From NCBI RefSeq assembly GCF_023634025.1, contig NZ_JALJCW010000001.1, positions 1,401,501 to 1,465,500 on the forward strand: a stretch of DNA of 64,000 nt. The letters are read 5' to 3'. This document shows, piece after piece, positions 35,639 through 45,244 of the stretch. A program made the translations under genes and the position numbers. Position 1 is the first letter of the stretch. Each line of letters begins with the position of its first letter. The notes beneath the pieces are model-generated. The model was not told the DNA's origin. It did not search any database and saw only the letters and a list, made by a program, of their open reading frames with translations. This DNA is from Hanstruepera flava. GTDB lineage: Bacteria; Bacteroidota; Bacteroidia; Flavobacteriales; Flavobacteriaceae.

Positions 35639-36175
35639 ATGGCAGGAACAAGAGCAGCAATACGATACGCGAAAGCGGTTTTAAGTTTAGCAACTGATAA
35701 GCAGTCTGCTGATGCTGTTAATGGTGATATGCAAGCTATAGCAAATGCCATTTCAGAAAATAATGAGTTAAGCAACGCACTAAAAAGTGAAATTGTAAAG
35801 GCTGAAGTAAAGAAAACAATTCTTTTAGAAGCTTTCCCAAACGCAAACACAATTACTCAAGAACTTTTTAATGTGCTTATGGATAATAAGCGCATGGAGT
35901 TAATTGAGCAAGTTGCTGCAAAATATTCAGAGTTATTCGATATACAAAACGGTCAGGAAAAAGCAGTTGTAACAACAGCCATTCCAATGACAAGTGATAT
36001 TGAAATGAAAGTGTTGGCTAAAATTAAAGAGCTAACTAATAAAGCGGTTACCGTAGAAAACATTATAGATGAAGATATATTAGGAGGCTTCATTTTACGT
36101 GTTGGTGACGTTGAGTACAATGCAAGTATTCAAAATAAATTAAATAAGTTAAAAAGAGAATTTACATTAAATTAA
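35639..36175 (+). CDS. atpH: ATP synthase F1 subunit delta
   Basis: 178 residues, starting 6 bases after atpF. N-terminal helical domain begins TRAAIRYAKAVLSLA (4-18). The C-terminal part carries the family signature ILGGFILRVGDVEYNASIQNKL near 146-167. It connects the b-dimer to the top of the alpha/beta hexamer. A 57-base gap containing 7-base-period repeats separates it from atpA. Confidence 0.95.
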   Translation: MAGTRAAIRYAKAVLSLATDKQSADAVNGDMQAIANAISENNELSNALKSEIVKAEVKKTILLEAFPNANTITQELFNVLMDNKRMELIEQVAAKYSELFDIQNGQEKAVVTTAIPMTSDIEMKVLAKIKELTNKAVTVENIIDEDILGGFILRVGDVEYNASIQNKLNKLKREFTLN

Positions 36176-36192
36176 AAATAGTTAGAATAGGT

Positions 36193-36227
36193 GTCTAACA
36201 TCTAACCTCTAACGTCTAATATCTAAA
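36193..36227 (+). repeat. Five 7-base repeats (nTCTAAn) in the atpA leader
   Basis: GTCTAAC, ATCTAAC, CTCTAAC, GTCTAAT and ATCTAAA run head to tail with period 7 and end 5 bases before the atpA ATG at 36233. Similar units precede the gene at 42040. They may act as a translational leader or reflect replication slippage. Confidence 0.75.
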
Positions 36228-36232
36228 TAAAG

Positions 36233-37813
36233 ATGGCAGAAGTAAAACCAGCTGAAATATCAGCAATCTTAAAACAACAACTTTCGGGTTTTGAAGCAGG
36301 AGCTTCTCTAGACGAAGTAGGAACAGTATTAACTGTTGGTGATGGTATTGTACGTGCTTACGGATTATCTAACGCACAATATGGTGAGTTAGTAGAATTT
36401 GAAGGCGGATTAGAAGGAATTGTACTTAATCTAGAAGAAGATAATGTTGGTATCGTATTATTAGGCCCTTCAAAGGAAATTAAAGAAGGATCTACAGTAA
36501 AGCGTACTAACCGTATTGCATCTATTAACGTAGGTGAAGGTATTGTTGGTCGTGTAGTAGATACTTTAGGTAACCCAATTGATGGTAAAGGTCCTATTAC
36601 TGGTGAAACTTATGAAATGCCATTAGAGCGTAAAGCTCCTGGTGTTATTTACCGTGAGCCAGTAACCGAGCCATTACAAACAGGTATTAAGTCTATTGAC
36701 GCAATGATTCCTGTTGGTCGTGGACAACGTGAGTTGGTAATTGGTGACCGTCAAACTGGTAAGACAACAGTTTGTATCGATACCATTATCAATCAAAAAG
36801 AGTTTTATGATGCAGGCGAGCCTGTATATTGTATATATGTTGCCGTAGGTCAAAAAGCATCTACAGTAGCAAACATTGCTAAAACATTAGAAGAAAAAGG
36901 CGCATTAGCTTATACTACTATTGTTGCGGCAAACGCATCAGATCCTGCTCCAATGCAAGTATATGCGCCTATGGCAGGTGCTGCAATTGGTGAGTATTTT
37001 AGAGATACTGGTCGTCCAGCTTTAATTATTTATGATGATTTATCTAAACAAGCGGTAGCGTATCGTGAAGTATCATTATTATTACGTCGCCCGCCAGGAC
37101 GTGAGGCGTATCCTGGAGACGTTTTCTACTTACACTCTCGTTTATTAGAGCGTTCTGCAAAAGTAATTAACGATGATAGTATTGCTAAAGAAATGAACGA
37201 TTTACCAGACACATTGAGACCAATGGTAAAAGGTGGAGGTTCGTTAACAGCTTTACCAATTATTGAAACACAAGCAGGTGACGTATCAGCATATATTCCA
37301 ACAAACGTAATTTCTATTACTGATGGACAGATCTTTTTAGATGGAGATTTATTCAATTCAGGTGTACGTCCAGCTATTAACGTAGGTATTTCTGTATCGC
37401 GTGTTGGTGGTAATGCACAGATTAAGTCTATGAAAAAAGTTGCAGGTACCTTAAAATTAGACCAAGCACAGTTCCGTGAACTGGAAGCGTTTGCGAAGTT
37501 TGGTTCAGATTTAGATTCGGCTACATTAAATGTAATTGAAAAAGGTAAACGTAATGTTGAAATCTTAAAACAAGCACAAAACGATCCTTATACAGTTGAA
37601 GACCAAATCGCCATTATTTACGCAGGTTCTAAAAACTTATTAAGAGATGTGCCTGTTGAAAAAGTAAAAGAATTTGAGCGTGATTTTATTGAATTCATGA
37701 ATGCTAAACACAGAGGTATTTTAGATACTTTAAAATCAGGAAAATTAACTGATGAGGTTACAGATACATTAACAGCTGTAGCAAAAGATTTATCAGGTAA
37801 ATATAGAGCATAA
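36233..37813 (+). CDS. atpA: ATP synthase F1 subunit alpha
   Basis: 526 residues. Non-catalytic nucleotide site GDRQTGKTT near 171-179; [27 protein letters not shown] near 266-292; [14 protein letters not shown] near 376-389 is the alpha/beta signature with the conserved arginine. A C-terminal helical domain completes the protein. No beta (atpD) or epsilon (atpC) gene follows; in Bacteroidota these usually lie at a separate locus, so the absence is expected. Confidence 0.97.
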   Translation: MAEVKPAEISAILKQQLSGFEAGASLDEVGTVLTVGDGIVRAYGLSNAQYGELVEFEGGLEGIVLNLEEDNVGIVLLGPSKEIKEGSTVKRTNRIASINVGEGIVGRVVDTLGNPIDGKGPITGETYEMPLERKAPGVIYREPVTEPLQTGIKSIDAMIPVGRGQRELVIGDRQTGKTTVCIDTIINQKEFYDAGEPVYCIYVAVGQKASTVANIAKTLEEKGALAYTTIVAANASDPAPMQVYAPMAGAAIGEYFRDTGRPALIIYDDLSKQAVAYREVSLLLRRPPGREAYPGDVFYLHSRLLERSAKVINDDSIAKEMNDLPDTLRPMVKGGGSLTALPIIETQAGDVSAYIPTNVISITDGQIFLDGDLFNSGVRPAINVGISVSRVGGNAQIKSMKKVAGTLKLDQAQFRELEAFAKFGSDLDSATLNVIEKGKRNVEILKQAQNDPYTVEDQIAIIYAGSKNLLRDVPVEKVKEFERDFIEFMNAKHRGILDTLKSGKLTDEVTDTLTAVAKDLSGKYRA

Positions 37814-37828
37814 CTAGACTTTGGTCGT

Positions 37829-37867
37829 TAGTCAACTAAGGCTATAGACTATTAACTAAAGACTAAT
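37829..37867 (+). repeat. Imperfect 7-base repeats in the atpG leader
   Basis: The gap between atpA and atpG reads in steps of seven: TAGTCAA, CTAAGGC, TATAGAC, TATTAAC, TAAAGAC, then TAAT before the ATG at 37868. The unit TAnnnAC differs from the nTCTAAn unit before atpA, but the 7-base period and the position next to a start codon are the same. Confidence 0.5.
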
Positions 37868-38728
37868 ATGGCAAATTTAAAAGAAATACGTAACAGAATA
37901 TCATCGGTATCTTCTACCATGCAGATTACCAGTGCCATGAAAATGGTATCGGCTGCAAAGCTAAAGAAGGCTCAAGATGCTATTACTGCCATGCGTCCTT
38001 ATGCAGATAAGTTAACTGAACTTTTACAAAGCTTAAGTGCAACTTTAGATGCAGATTCTGGAAGTAAATTCTCCGAACAACGTGAGGTTAACAATGTACT
38101 TATCGTTGCAATAACGTCTAACAGAGGTTTAGCTGGAGCATTTAACTCTAACATCATCAAGGAAGTAACAAAATTGACTTCAGAAACTTATGCCAACAAG
38201 AATGTGTCGTATTTGGCAATAGGTAAAAAAGCTAATGATGCTTTTAAGAAATCAAATAAAGTTATTGCCAACAATAGCGAAATTTTTGACGATTTAACTT
38301 TTGATAATGTAGCAGAAATTGCTCAAATGATCATGGATAAATTTGTTGAAGGCGAGTTTGATAAAATTGAGATTGTTTATAATCGATTTAAAAATGCGGC
38401 TACGCAAATTGTTACTAGAGAACAGTTTTTACCAATTGTTCCTGTTGAAGGCGATGCTAATGTAAATTTAGATTACATTTTTGAGCCATCAAAAGTAGAA
38501 ATTGTGGAGCAGTTAATTCCTAAATCTTTAAAAACACAGTTATTTAAAGCCATTAGAGATTCTTTTGCAAGTGAGCATGGTGCACGTATGACAGCAATGC
38601 ATAAAGCAACTGATAATGCCACTGAATTAAGAGATCAGTTGAAATTAACATACAATAAAGCACGTCAAGCAGCCATTACTAATGAGATTTTAGAGATTGT
38701 TGGAGGAGCTGAAGCGCTTAATAATTAG
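37868..38728 (+). CDS. atpG: ATP synthase F1 subunit gamma
   Basis: 286 residues. N-terminal helix NLKEIRNRISSVSSTMQITSAM (3-24) and C-terminal helix ARMTAMHKATDNATELRDQL near 239-258 form the rotating coiled coil; the C-terminal helix carries the usual E-x-x-A-R-M-x-A-M pattern with His replacing the Glu-side residue (SEHGARMTAM). The central Rossmann-like domain has ITSNRGLAGAFN. It is the last gene of the operon and is followed by a repeat and a terminator. Confidence 0.96.
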   Translation: MANLKEIRNRISSVSSTMQITSAMKMVSAAKLKKAQDAITAMRPYADKLTELLQSLSATLDADSGSKFSEQREVNNVLIVAITSNRGLAGAFNSNIIKEVTKLTSETYANKNVSYLAIGKKANDAFKKSNKVIANNSEIFDDLTFDNVAEIAQMIMDKFVEGEFDKIEIVYNRFKNAATQIVTREQFLPIVPVEGDANVNLDYIFEPSKVEIVEQLIPKSLKTQLFKAIRDSFASEHGARMTAMHKATDNATELRDQLKLTYNKARQAAITNEILEIVGGAEALNN

Positions 38729-38756
38729 GCGTAGCTAATCTTTAAACAAGTGAAAT

Positions 38757-38788
38757 TGTCACTTTGAGCGGAGTCGAAAGGTCTTTCA
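38757..38788. repeat. Dispersed repeat fragment (TGTCACTTTGAGCGGAGTCG type)
   Basis: Thirty bases after atpG, TGTCACTTTGAGCGGAGTCG followed by AAAGGTCTTTC resembles the family of short intergenic repeats seen at 24810 and 47891. No protein-coding capacity. Confidence 0.5.
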
Positions 38789-38810
38789 TTATCTCAACAA
38801 AATAATATAA

Positions 38811-38837
38811 GCCTCACTGAAAAGTGAGGCTTTTTTA
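38811..38837 (+). terminator. Rho-independent terminator of the ATP synthase operon
   Basis: GCCTCACT, a 5-base loop, AGTGAGGC and then TTTTTT form an 8-bp GC-containing stem with a U-run, 83 bases after the atpG stop. Confidence 0.85.
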
Positions 38838-38892
38838 TGCACTTAAAAATTTATCTTTATATTTAGTAGCCCAAATCTTAACCTACAATGTC

Positions 38893-39366
38893 ATGAAACT
38901 CTTAAAAAGAATATGCATTGCATGTATATCGTGCCTTTTTCTGACTATAATTTTTAATTGCGCTAGCAATAAATACAGTTTAGAAGATTCAGTATCTTTT
39001 CAATTCGATAGAAGCTATTACCAAGAATGGTTTGCTGGTATACATGTTGGAGGAACAGGAATTAATTTATTCTTCCCCAATTTAAACAGTGCCAACAGCG
39101 TAGTTATCGATAGTGTTTATTTCAGAAACTTGAAAGGGAAGTTAGTAAAGGATAGGGCTTCATACGTAGCCTCGCTAAAAAACAAATCGCCATACGATAC
39201 TTCAAAAACTGTTGTTGATATACCCTTTAAACTTTTAGATAACGAATGTGTTATAAGTTATTATGAAAACGGGATAAAGAAATACTTTAAAGTTTCTAAT
39301 ATTGCCGAAAAAGAGGGAATTTACTACGAAGATGGTCCGCCAGAGGTCATTACATCATACGATTGA
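38893..39366 (+). CDS. Predicted lipoprotein, first of a tandem pair
   Basis: 157 residues from ATG 38893. A GTG about 23 codons earlier lies within the terminator and is rejected. Signal with lipobox I-I-F-N-C (Cys23). The mature part resembles the next gene's product: WFAGIHVGGTGINLFF against WVAGFQGGGSGIHMYV, DSVYFRNLKGK against DTVYFRGMQAK, and NECVISYYENGIKKYFKV against NECVIQYTENGNTKYYKV. The glycine-rich strand and repeating aromatic strands suggest a beta-sandwich. No named family is recognised. Located at the cell envelope; function unknown. Confidence 0.75.
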   Translation: MKLLKRICIACISCLFLTIIFNCASNKYSLEDSVSFQFDRSYYQEWFAGIHVGGTGINLFFPNLNSANSVVIDSVYFRNLKGKLVKDRASYVASLKNKSPYDTSKTVVDIPFKLLDNECVISYYENGIKKYFKVSNIAEKEGIYYEDGPPEVITSYD

Positions 39367-39417
39367 TATACATGGCATCAAATTTGAATGGTTATCTTTA
39401 CAGGAACAATTCATATC

Positions 39418-39942
39418 ATGAGGACACTAACCGTTTTTGCTGTTTTTATTACAGCTGTAATGCTTTATAGTTGCAAAAGCACGAAAGAGGCTTTTAAGAC
39501 CAATACCATTATTTTAGAAGAAAAATCATCGTTTGAATTAGAGCAAGTATATTTTCTAAAATGGGTAGCAGGATTTCAAGGGGGAGGTTCGGGAATTCAT
39601 ATGTACGTTATAGTAAAAACAAATAAAAATCATGTTGTTTTTGACACTGTTTACTTTCGTGGTATGCAAGCCAAAATGCAATTGGGAAAAATGGGATATC
39701 TAGCAAGTTTTATAACACCTTTAAACCAAAAAGAAAATATGGTTATGGATGGTGATTCTAAACAAGAATATGGAAATAAATTACCTAAAAATGACAATCA
39801 CTTTCCGTTTGTATTACAAGATAATGAATGTGTTATTCAATATACAGAGAATGGTAATACCAAGTATTATAAAGTAAAAGACATTGTTGAAAAACAAGCG
39901 GAATATTACCCAAACGCTCCTAGCGACAACCAAAAACAATAG
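39418..39942 (+). CDS. Predicted lipoprotein, second of a tandem pair
   Basis: 174 residues from ATG 39418; the ATG is preferred over an earlier in-frame start because it begins a clean lipoprotein signal with lipobox M-L-Y-S-C (Cys19). It is a paralogue of the upstream gene along the whole mature part, with the W-x-A-G-x-x-x-G-G-[TS]-G-I-[NH] block and the C-terminal NECVI...YY-V-x-x-I-x-E-K segment. A Met- and Gln-containing insertion sits in the middle. Arose by tandem duplication, later diverged. Function unknown. Confidence 0.75.
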   Translation: MRTLTVFAVFITAVMLYSCKSTKEAFKTNTIILEEKSSFELEQVYFLKWVAGFQGGGSGIHMYVIVKTNKNHVVFDTVYFRGMQAKMQLGKMGYLASFITPLNQKENMVMDGDSKQEYGNKLPKNDNHFPFVLQDNECVIQYTENGNTKYYKVKDIVEKQAEYYPNAPSDNQKQ

Positions 39943-40001
39943 TTAAATACTTTTATAGGTGTTGGTAATTCAATACATTTAGAGTCATAATTAAGGAAAC
40001 T

Positions 40002-41468
40002 TTGAGCGGACTCAAATTACTTTTCAAGCAAACGTTCATATATGGTTTAGCAACTGTATTACCTAGAATGTTAAGTTTTCTGTTAGTACCTCTTTATACC
40101 ACTGAAGGCGTATTGTCTTCTGTTGCTGAATACGGTCAAGTTAATGTTATTTTTTCATGGTTTGTGCTCTTTAATGTCGTGTTGGCCTATGGTATGGAAA
40201 CAGCATTTTTCAGGTATTACAACAAAGAGCAAGACAAAGAAAAGGTTATTGGTACCTCAACAATATCCCTAATAGTCTCCTCTTTGGGCTTCTTTATAGT
40301 GGCTATGTTGTTTCAAAATCAGATAGCCAATTTTATTGACATCGATGTTAAATACATAAAACTTGTTATTTGGATTCTTTTGTTGGATGCTTTGGTTATT
40401 ATTCCTTTTGCTTGGTTACGTGCCACGCAAAAACCCATGCGTTATGCTATTATTAAAATATTGAATGTCGCAGTTAATCTTGGCCTTAATCTGTTTTTCT
40501 TATTGGTATTGAAAGATCTGGCTCAAGGAAATAATATATTGTCAACGATTTATAAACCTAACTTTGAAATCAGTTATATATTTATAGCCAATTTAATAGC
40601 AAGCGCATTAACCTTGGTGTTAATGGCCTCTTTTTATGTTAAGGTCAAATTTATTTTTGACAAAAAACTATGGCAGCAAATGATGCGTTATGCCTATCCT
40701 GTGTTAATTGCAGGTGTGGCTTTTTCCATTAATGAAACTTTTGATCGTATTTTGTTAAAAGAACTATTGCCTGATGATATAGCAGAAACAGAAATAGGTA
40801 TGTACTCTGCCTGTTATAAATTAGCTTTGTTTATGACACTTTTTGCAACGGCTTATAGACTAGGTATCGAGCCCTTCTTCTTTAGTCATGCCAGTTCAGA
40901 AAACCCTCAAAAAAACTATGCTCGAATTTTAGAGTTCTTTGTTGCTGCGGGTTCTGTAATATTTTTAGCTGTTGTAGTCTTTGCCGATTTAATTAAACCA
41001 TTTATTGTAAGAAGTGAAGCTTATTGGGAAGCCATGTGGGTTGTGCCTATCATCCTTTTGGCTAATTTTTGTTTAGGGATTTATCACAACTTATCGGTTT
41101 GGTATAAAATAACCGATAGAACAAAATTTGGCGCTTATATTTCCGTTGTAGGCGCATTAATTACACTGGCTATAAACCTACTGTTTATTAAAGCATTTAG
41201 CTATAAAGCTTCAGCAATTGCTACCTTATCTGCTTATGCTGCAATGATGTTGTTGTCCTATTACTTTGGTAGAAAATACTATCCAATACCGTACAATCTA
41301 AAAAAAATAAGTTTGTATATGGTAGTGTCAGTTTTATTCTCATTTATAAGTTTTTATAAATTTAAAGATAACTATATCATTGGCTTTTCGCTGTTAATTG
41401 TATTTTTAACTATAGTATATTTGCTTGAAAGAAACCAATTAAAAAAGTTATTGAACAAAGAATCATGA
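40002..41468 (+). CDS. Oligosaccharide flippase family protein (MOP superfamily)
   Basis: 488 residues beginning at TTG 40002, preceded by AAGGAAAC; no ATG fits, and [32 protein letters not shown] starts the first helix as in other members. About fourteen helices. It is a second MOP exporter besides the one at 7776, but belongs to a different gene block. Here it is followed directly by dut (4-base overlap), a nucleotidyltransferase and envelope genes. It may flip a lipid-linked glycan or another polyprenyl-linked precursor; the substrate is unknown. Confidence 0.87.
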   Translation: MSGLKLLFKQTFIYGLATVLPRMLSFLLVPLYTTEGVLSSVAEYGQVNVIFSWFVLFNVVLAYGMETAFFRYYNKEQDKEKVIGTSTISLIVSSLGFFIVAMLFQNQIANFIDIDVKYIKLVIWILLLDALVIIPFAWLRATQKPMRYAIIKILNVAVNLGLNLFFLLVLKDLAQGNNILSTIYKPNFEISYIFIANLIASALTLVLMASFYVKVKFIFDKKLWQQMMRYAYPVLIAGVAFSINETFDRILLKELLPDDIAETEIGMYSACYKLALFMTLFATAYRLGIEPFFFSHASSENPQKNYARILEFFVAAGSVIFLAVVVFADLIKPFIVRSEAYWEAMWVVPIILLANFCLGIYHNLSVWYKITDRTKFGAYISVVGALITLAINLLFIKAFSYKASAIATLSAYAAMMLLSYYFGRKYYPIPYNLKKISLYMVVSVLFSFISFYKFKDNYIIGFSLLIVFLTIVYLLERNQLKKLLNKES

Positions 41469-41899
41469 AAATAAAAATCATAAACAAATCCAATCACGAT
41501 TTACCACACTATGAAACCATTGCTTCTGCTGGTATGGATTTACGGGCTAACCTTTCAGAACCTAGAATTCTGAAACCACTTGAAAGAAGCATCGTTGGCA
41601 CAGGCTTGTTTATTGAACTTCCAGTTGGCATAGAGGCACAAGTAAGACCAAGAAGTGGGTTGGCAGCAAAAAAAGGAATCACAGTACTTAACGCACCTGG
41701 TACTATTGATGCCGATTATCGTGGTGAGGTAGGTGTTATATTAGTAAATTTATCAAATGAAGATTTTGTAATAAACAATGGTGAACGTATCGCCCAATTG
41801 GTTATAGCCAAACACGAACGTGCCGAGTGGCAAGAAGTGGAGAGTTTATCAGAAACTTCGCGTGGTGAAGGTGGATTTGGTAGTACAGGAGTAAAGTGA
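41465..41899 (+). CDS. dut: dUTP diphosphatase
   Basis: 144 residues, trimeric dUTPase fold with the five motifs in order: AGMDLRA near 23-29, PRSGLA near 62-67, [13 protein letters not shown] near 79-91, GERIAQLVI near 104-112 and the C-terminal [10 protein letters not shown] (133-142). It converts dUTP to dUMP. The start ATGA overlaps the flippase stop by 4 bases. Confidence 0.97.
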   Translation: MKIKIINKSNHDLPHYETIASAGMDLRANLSEPRILKPLERSIVGTGLFIELPVGIEAQVRPRSGLAAKKGITVLNAPGTIDADYRGEVGVILVNLSNEDFVINNGERIAQLVIAKHERAEWQEVESLSETSRGEGGFGSTGVK

Positions 41900-41903
41900 C
41901 AAA

Positions 41904-41945
41904 TTCCTGCGAAAGCAGGAACCTCATTCAATGGGAAACTGAATG
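41904..41945. repeat. Dispersed hairpin element (CTGCGAAAGCAG core)
   Basis: TTCCTGC-GAAA-GCAGGAA (41904-41921) forms a 7-bp stem with a GAAA tetraloop. It is followed by a second inverted pair CATTCA/TGAATG (41925-41945). The same core appears at 51107-51124 with a compensated base pair. Confidence 0.7.
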
Positions 41946-41990
41946 TCTGAAAATCAATCAAATAAATTAAATAGAGTACAAAACAAGACC

Positions 41991-42027
41991 GTCTAAACTC
42001 TAATATCTAATAGCAAAGCGGTCTAAC
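41991..42027 (+). repeat. 7-base repeats (nTCTAAn) before the nucleotidyltransferase gene
   Basis: GTCTAAA, CTCTAAT and ATCTAAT run in tandem from 41991, then after nine other bases GTCTAAC occurs at 42021, 12 bases before ATG 42040. It is the same unit as in the atpA leader. Confidence 0.65.
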
Positions 42028-42039
42028 ATCTTAATAAAT

Positions 42040-43056
42040 ATGAAAATAATAGTACCCATGGCAGGACGAGGTTCTCGTTTAAGGCCTCATAGTTTAACTG
42101 TACCAAAACCGTTAATACCTGTTGCAGGAGAACCTATTGTCCATAGATTGGTAAAAGACATAGCAAAAGTTTTAAACCAACCTATTGAAGAAATAGCGTT
42201 TGTTTTAGGCGATCCCGCTTTTTTTGGTGATGACGTTGTTGAAAGTCTCGAAAATTTAGCTAAATCCCTTGGCGCTAAACCAACTATTTATAGACAAGAC
42301 CAACCATTAGGGACAGGCCATGCCATTATGTGCGCCAAAGACTCGTTATCAGGTCCTGCAGTCATCGCCTATGCCGATACGTTGATTAGAGCCGACTTTA
42401 ATTTAGATGAGGAAGCCGATTCTGTAATTTGGGTAAAGCAAGTAGATAACCCAGAAGCATATGGTGTTGTAAAACTTAACGATAACAATGAAATTGTTGA
42501 ATTAGTTGAAAAATCCAAATTCTTTGTAAGTGATTTAGCCGTTATCGGTATATACTACTTTAAAGATGTTTCCGTTTTAAAAGATGAATTGCAACATGTT
42601 TTAGATAACAATATTGTCAATGGTGGCGAATATCAAATAAATGATGGTATAAAGGGCATGATGGCTAAAGGCAAAGTTTTTAAGACCGGAAAGGTTGATG
42701 AGTGGATGGATTGCGGAAACAAAACAGTAACTGTAGAAACAAATGCTAGAATGCTTAACTTCTTGTTTGAAGATAATGAAAAGCTAATTGCTGATTCCGT
42801 AGAGATAAAAAACTCAAAAATTATTCAACCATGTTTTATTGGTGAAAATGTTGTGCTTAATGATGCTACAATTGGTCCTCATGTATCTATTGGGAATAAT
42901 ACTACAATTGAGGCTTCAACCGTTAAAAATAGCTTAATACAAAGTCATAGCTCCATCAAAAATGCTAATTTAGACGAAGCAATGATTGGGAATCATGCGA
43001 CTTTCGATGGTAACTTTACTAAAGTGAGTTTAGGCGATTATACCACATTGGAATAA
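42040..43056 (+). CDS. Sugar-phosphate nucleotidyltransferase with C-terminal left-handed beta-helix
   Basis: 338 residues. The pyrophosphorylase signature MAGRGSRLRPHSLTVPKPL is at 7-25, with the catalytic Arg and Lys. The substrate loop has GTGHAIM near 90-96 and AYADTLI near 109-115. The last ~80 residues show hexapeptide-type repeats (GENVVLNDATIGPHVSIGNN and similar), as in GlmU-like or GDP-mannose/glucose-1-phosphate transferases. It makes a nucleotide-activated sugar. Which sugar and nucleotide are used cannot be told. It sits between dut and a TPR gene. Confidence 0.88.
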   Translation: MKIIVPMAGRGSRLRPHSLTVPKPLIPVAGEPIVHRLVKDIAKVLNQPIEEIAFVLGDPAFFGDDVVESLENLAKSLGAKPTIYRQDQPLGTGHAIMCAKDSLSGPAVIAYADTLIRADFNLDEEADSVIWVKQVDNPEAYGVVKLNDNNEIVELVEKSKFFVSDLAVIGIYYFKDVSVLKDELQHVLDNNIVNGGEYQINDGIKGMMAKGKVFKTGKVDEWMDCGNKTVTVETNARMLNFLFEDNEKLIADSVEIKNSKIIQPCFIGENVVLNDATIGPHVSIGNNTTIEASTVKNSLIQSHSSIKNANLDEAMIGNHATFDGNFTKVSLGDYTTLE

Positions 43057-43101
43057 AAGTTGATATACCCTTGCCTGTCGAGCTTAATGAAGCCCTAAAA
43101 A

Positions 43102-44463
43102 ATGAAACAAAAAATCTACATAACGCTATTACTGCTAGGAATAGTTTTCTGTTCTCAAATGGGTTATGCCCAAATAGATTATAACAAAACACCAGATGAC
43201 GATTTAGGAGAAGTAGAAGATTTAGAGCAAGAATATTTTTTTGAAGCCCTAAAACAAAAAGGTATTGAAAATTATGATCGTGCAGTAACGGCTTTGCTAA
43301 AATGTATAGATTTAGACGACTCCAAATCGGTTTTTTACTTTGAATTAGGTAAAAATTACAATAAGCTTAAAAATTTTGGAGCTGCAGAAGACGCTTTAAA
43401 GAAAGCCGTAAAAATGGAGCCTGATAACGAATGGTATTTAGATGAGCTCTATGATATTTATGCCCAGCAGAATGAATATGATAAAGCGATAAAAACAGTT
43501 AAGCAATTGGTTAAATACCATCCAGATTACAAAGAAGATTTGGCTACGCTCTATGTTCGAATTAAAAAATATGATGATGCTCTAGAAATTCTAGACGAAA
43601 TGGATGAAGAACACGGACTATCACCAACACGCGATTTATTGAGAAATCAAATTTATGAGCTCACTGGCCGCAAAAAAGAGCAAATTGAAAACCTTGAAGA
43701 CCGTGTTGAAGACAACCCTGATGAGGAGTCAAATTATTTAGCGCTTATCTATCGTTACAGCGAGAATGATGAAAAAGAAAAAGCTTTTGAAACAGCTAAA
43801 AAGCTTTTGGAAATTAAGCCCAATTCTCAATTGGTTCATTTGGCTTTATATAAGTTTTATTTAGACGACAATGATCCTGAAAAGGCTATCGAATCTATGA
43901 AAATTGTATTGCAAAGTTCGCATATCAAACCTGAAGCAAAAACATTGGTTCTAGTTGATTTTGTAAATTTTGTTTCTCAAAATCCGCAATATGAAGCTGA
44001 TTTAGTTGAGGCAACAGCCATGATAACCGATGAAAATTCAGAAACCTCATATTTAGAAGTTGCTCAGTATTTTTTAAAGAAAGATGATAAAGTCAAAGCA
44101 CTTGAGTATTATAATAAAGCATTAGCGTTAAATAGCGATAGTTATGGTATTTTAAGAAATATATTATTGCTGCAAATAGATTTGGAGAATTACGAACAAG
44201 CCGAAATACAAAGTCGTGATGCACTTGAAAAGTTTCCTTCGCAACCCTTATTTTATTTAATAAACGGAGTGGCTCTTAACAAACTAAACAAACCAAAAGA
44301 TGCTATTGATGCTTTAGAAATGGGACAGGATTATATAATTGAAGACCCTAAAATGCAAGCACAATTTTATAATCAATTAAGTACAGCCTATACCTTGCTG
44401 AACAATACAAGCAAAGCAAAAACGTTTAGTGATAAAGCAAAACAATTGGAATCCTCAAATTAA
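43102..44463 (+). CDS. Secreted TPR-repeat protein
   Basis: 453 residues. Signal peptide 1-24 ends MGYAQ. From about 45 onward the protein is a chain of TPR helices, for example SVFYFELGKNYNKLKNFGAA, NEWYLDELYDIYAQQNEYDKA, SYLEVAQYFLKKDDKVKALEYY and MQAQFYNQLSTAYTLLNNTSKA. It is probably a periplasmic scaffold. It shares a one-base junction with the DUF4292 lipoprotein gene, and EnvC follows, so a role in envelope assembly is likely. Confidence 0.87.
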   Translation: MKQKIYITLLLLGIVFCSQMGYAQIDYNKTPDDDLGEVEDLEQEYFFEALKQKGIENYDRAVTALLKCIDLDDSKSVFYFELGKNYNKLKNFGAAEDALKKAVKMEPDNEWYLDELYDIYAQQNEYDKAIKTVKQLVKYHPDYKEDLATLYVRIKKYDDALEILDEMDEEHGLSPTRDLLRNQIYELTGRKKEQIENLEDRVEDNPDEESNYLALIYRYSENDEKEKAFETAKKLLEIKPNSQLVHLALYKFYLDDNDPEKAIESMKIVLQSSHIKPEAKTLVLVDFVNFVSQNPQYEADLVEATAMITDENSETSYLEVAQYFLKKDDKVKALEYYNKALALNSDSYGILRNILLLQIDLENYEQAEIQSRDALEKFPSQPLFYLINGVALNKLNKPKDAIDALEMGQDYIIEDPKMQAQFYNQLSTAYTLLNNTSKAKTFSDKAKQLESSN

Positions 44464-45242
44464 TGAATAAGACCACCTTTTTTAAAAGTACAATTGCGCT
44501 CTGTTTTTTAGCTATTGTAGGTTGTAAATCAACAAAATCTGTTACAGCTCCAGGGGCTAGTGATTTATCACTATCTACAAAAGAGGTCATTAAAGCCCAT
44601 ACCAAGCAATCGCCAAATTTTAAAACCTTACAGTGCAAAATAAAGGTAGTTTATACACAAGACAACAAATCACAATCGCATACCATTACTATGCGTATGC
44701 AAAAAGATGAGGTTATTTGGCTAAATTCGGCTTTAAACCTAATTCGGGCGAAAATTACTCCTGAAAAAGTGAGCTTTTATAATAAACTGGACAACACCTA
44801 TTTTGATGGCGATTTCGGATATTTAAGCCAGTTATTGGGAACAGAACTGGATTTTAAAAAAGTACAAAATTTGTTGTTGGGCGATGCCTTGTTTGAGTTA
44901 GATAAAACAACGTACAACATGTCTGTTCATAACGAAGCTTATCTATTTCAGCCTAAAAACCAAATGCGTATTTTTGAGCTGTTTTATATAATAAACCCTG
45001 CACACTTTAAAATGGATTCGCAGCAACTTTCACAATCCAAAGAAGCACGCTTTTTGGAAATAGACTATTTATCTTATCAAATGGTAGACAAACAGAGCGT
45101 TCCTGAAAACTTAAAAATATTTGTATTGGAAGGCGATGAAGAAACCACTATTGAAATAGGTTTTAAATCGGTTAGTTTAAACGAAAACTTACGGTATCCG
45201 TTTAAAATACCTTCAGGATTTGAAGAAATAATTCTAGAATAA
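44463..45242 (+). CDS. DUF4292 lipoprotein, possible LolB-like factor
   Basis: 259 residues. Lipoprotein signal with I-V-G-C (Cys21). The mature part has the DUF4292 pattern: FKTLQCKIKVVYTQDNKSQS, RMQKDEVIWLNSALNLIRAKITPEKVSFYNKLDNTYFDGDFGYLSQLLG, then beta strands to the end. The alternating strands with early W and the 'kdevIWls' segment recall the LolA/LolB fold, and I believe DUF4292 is grouped with that clan, so insertion or sorting of lipoproteins at the outer membrane is possible. Direct evidence for this protein is lacking. Confidence 0.8.
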   Translation: MNKTTFFKSTIALCFLAIVGCKSTKSVTAPGASDLSLSTKEVIKAHTKQSPNFKTLQCKIKVVYTQDNKSQSHTITMRMQKDEVIWLNSALNLIRAKITPEKVSFYNKLDNTYFDGDFGYLSQLLGTELDFKKVQNLLLGDALFELDKTTYNMSVHNEAYLFQPKNQMRIFELFYIINPAHFKMDSQQLSQSKEARFLEIDYLSYQMVDKQSVPENLKIFVLEGDEETTIEIGFKSVSLNENLRYPFKIPSGFEEIILE

Positions 45243-45244
45243 CC

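Noticed and set aside
38824-38892. Earlier GTG start for the lipoprotein at 38893
   Set aside because: The extension lies within the ATP synthase terminator and precedes a complete lipoprotein signal.
36193-42027. Heptad repeats as a CRISPR array
   Set aside because: Units are 7 bases, directly abutting, without unique spacers of constant length, and no cas gene is present.
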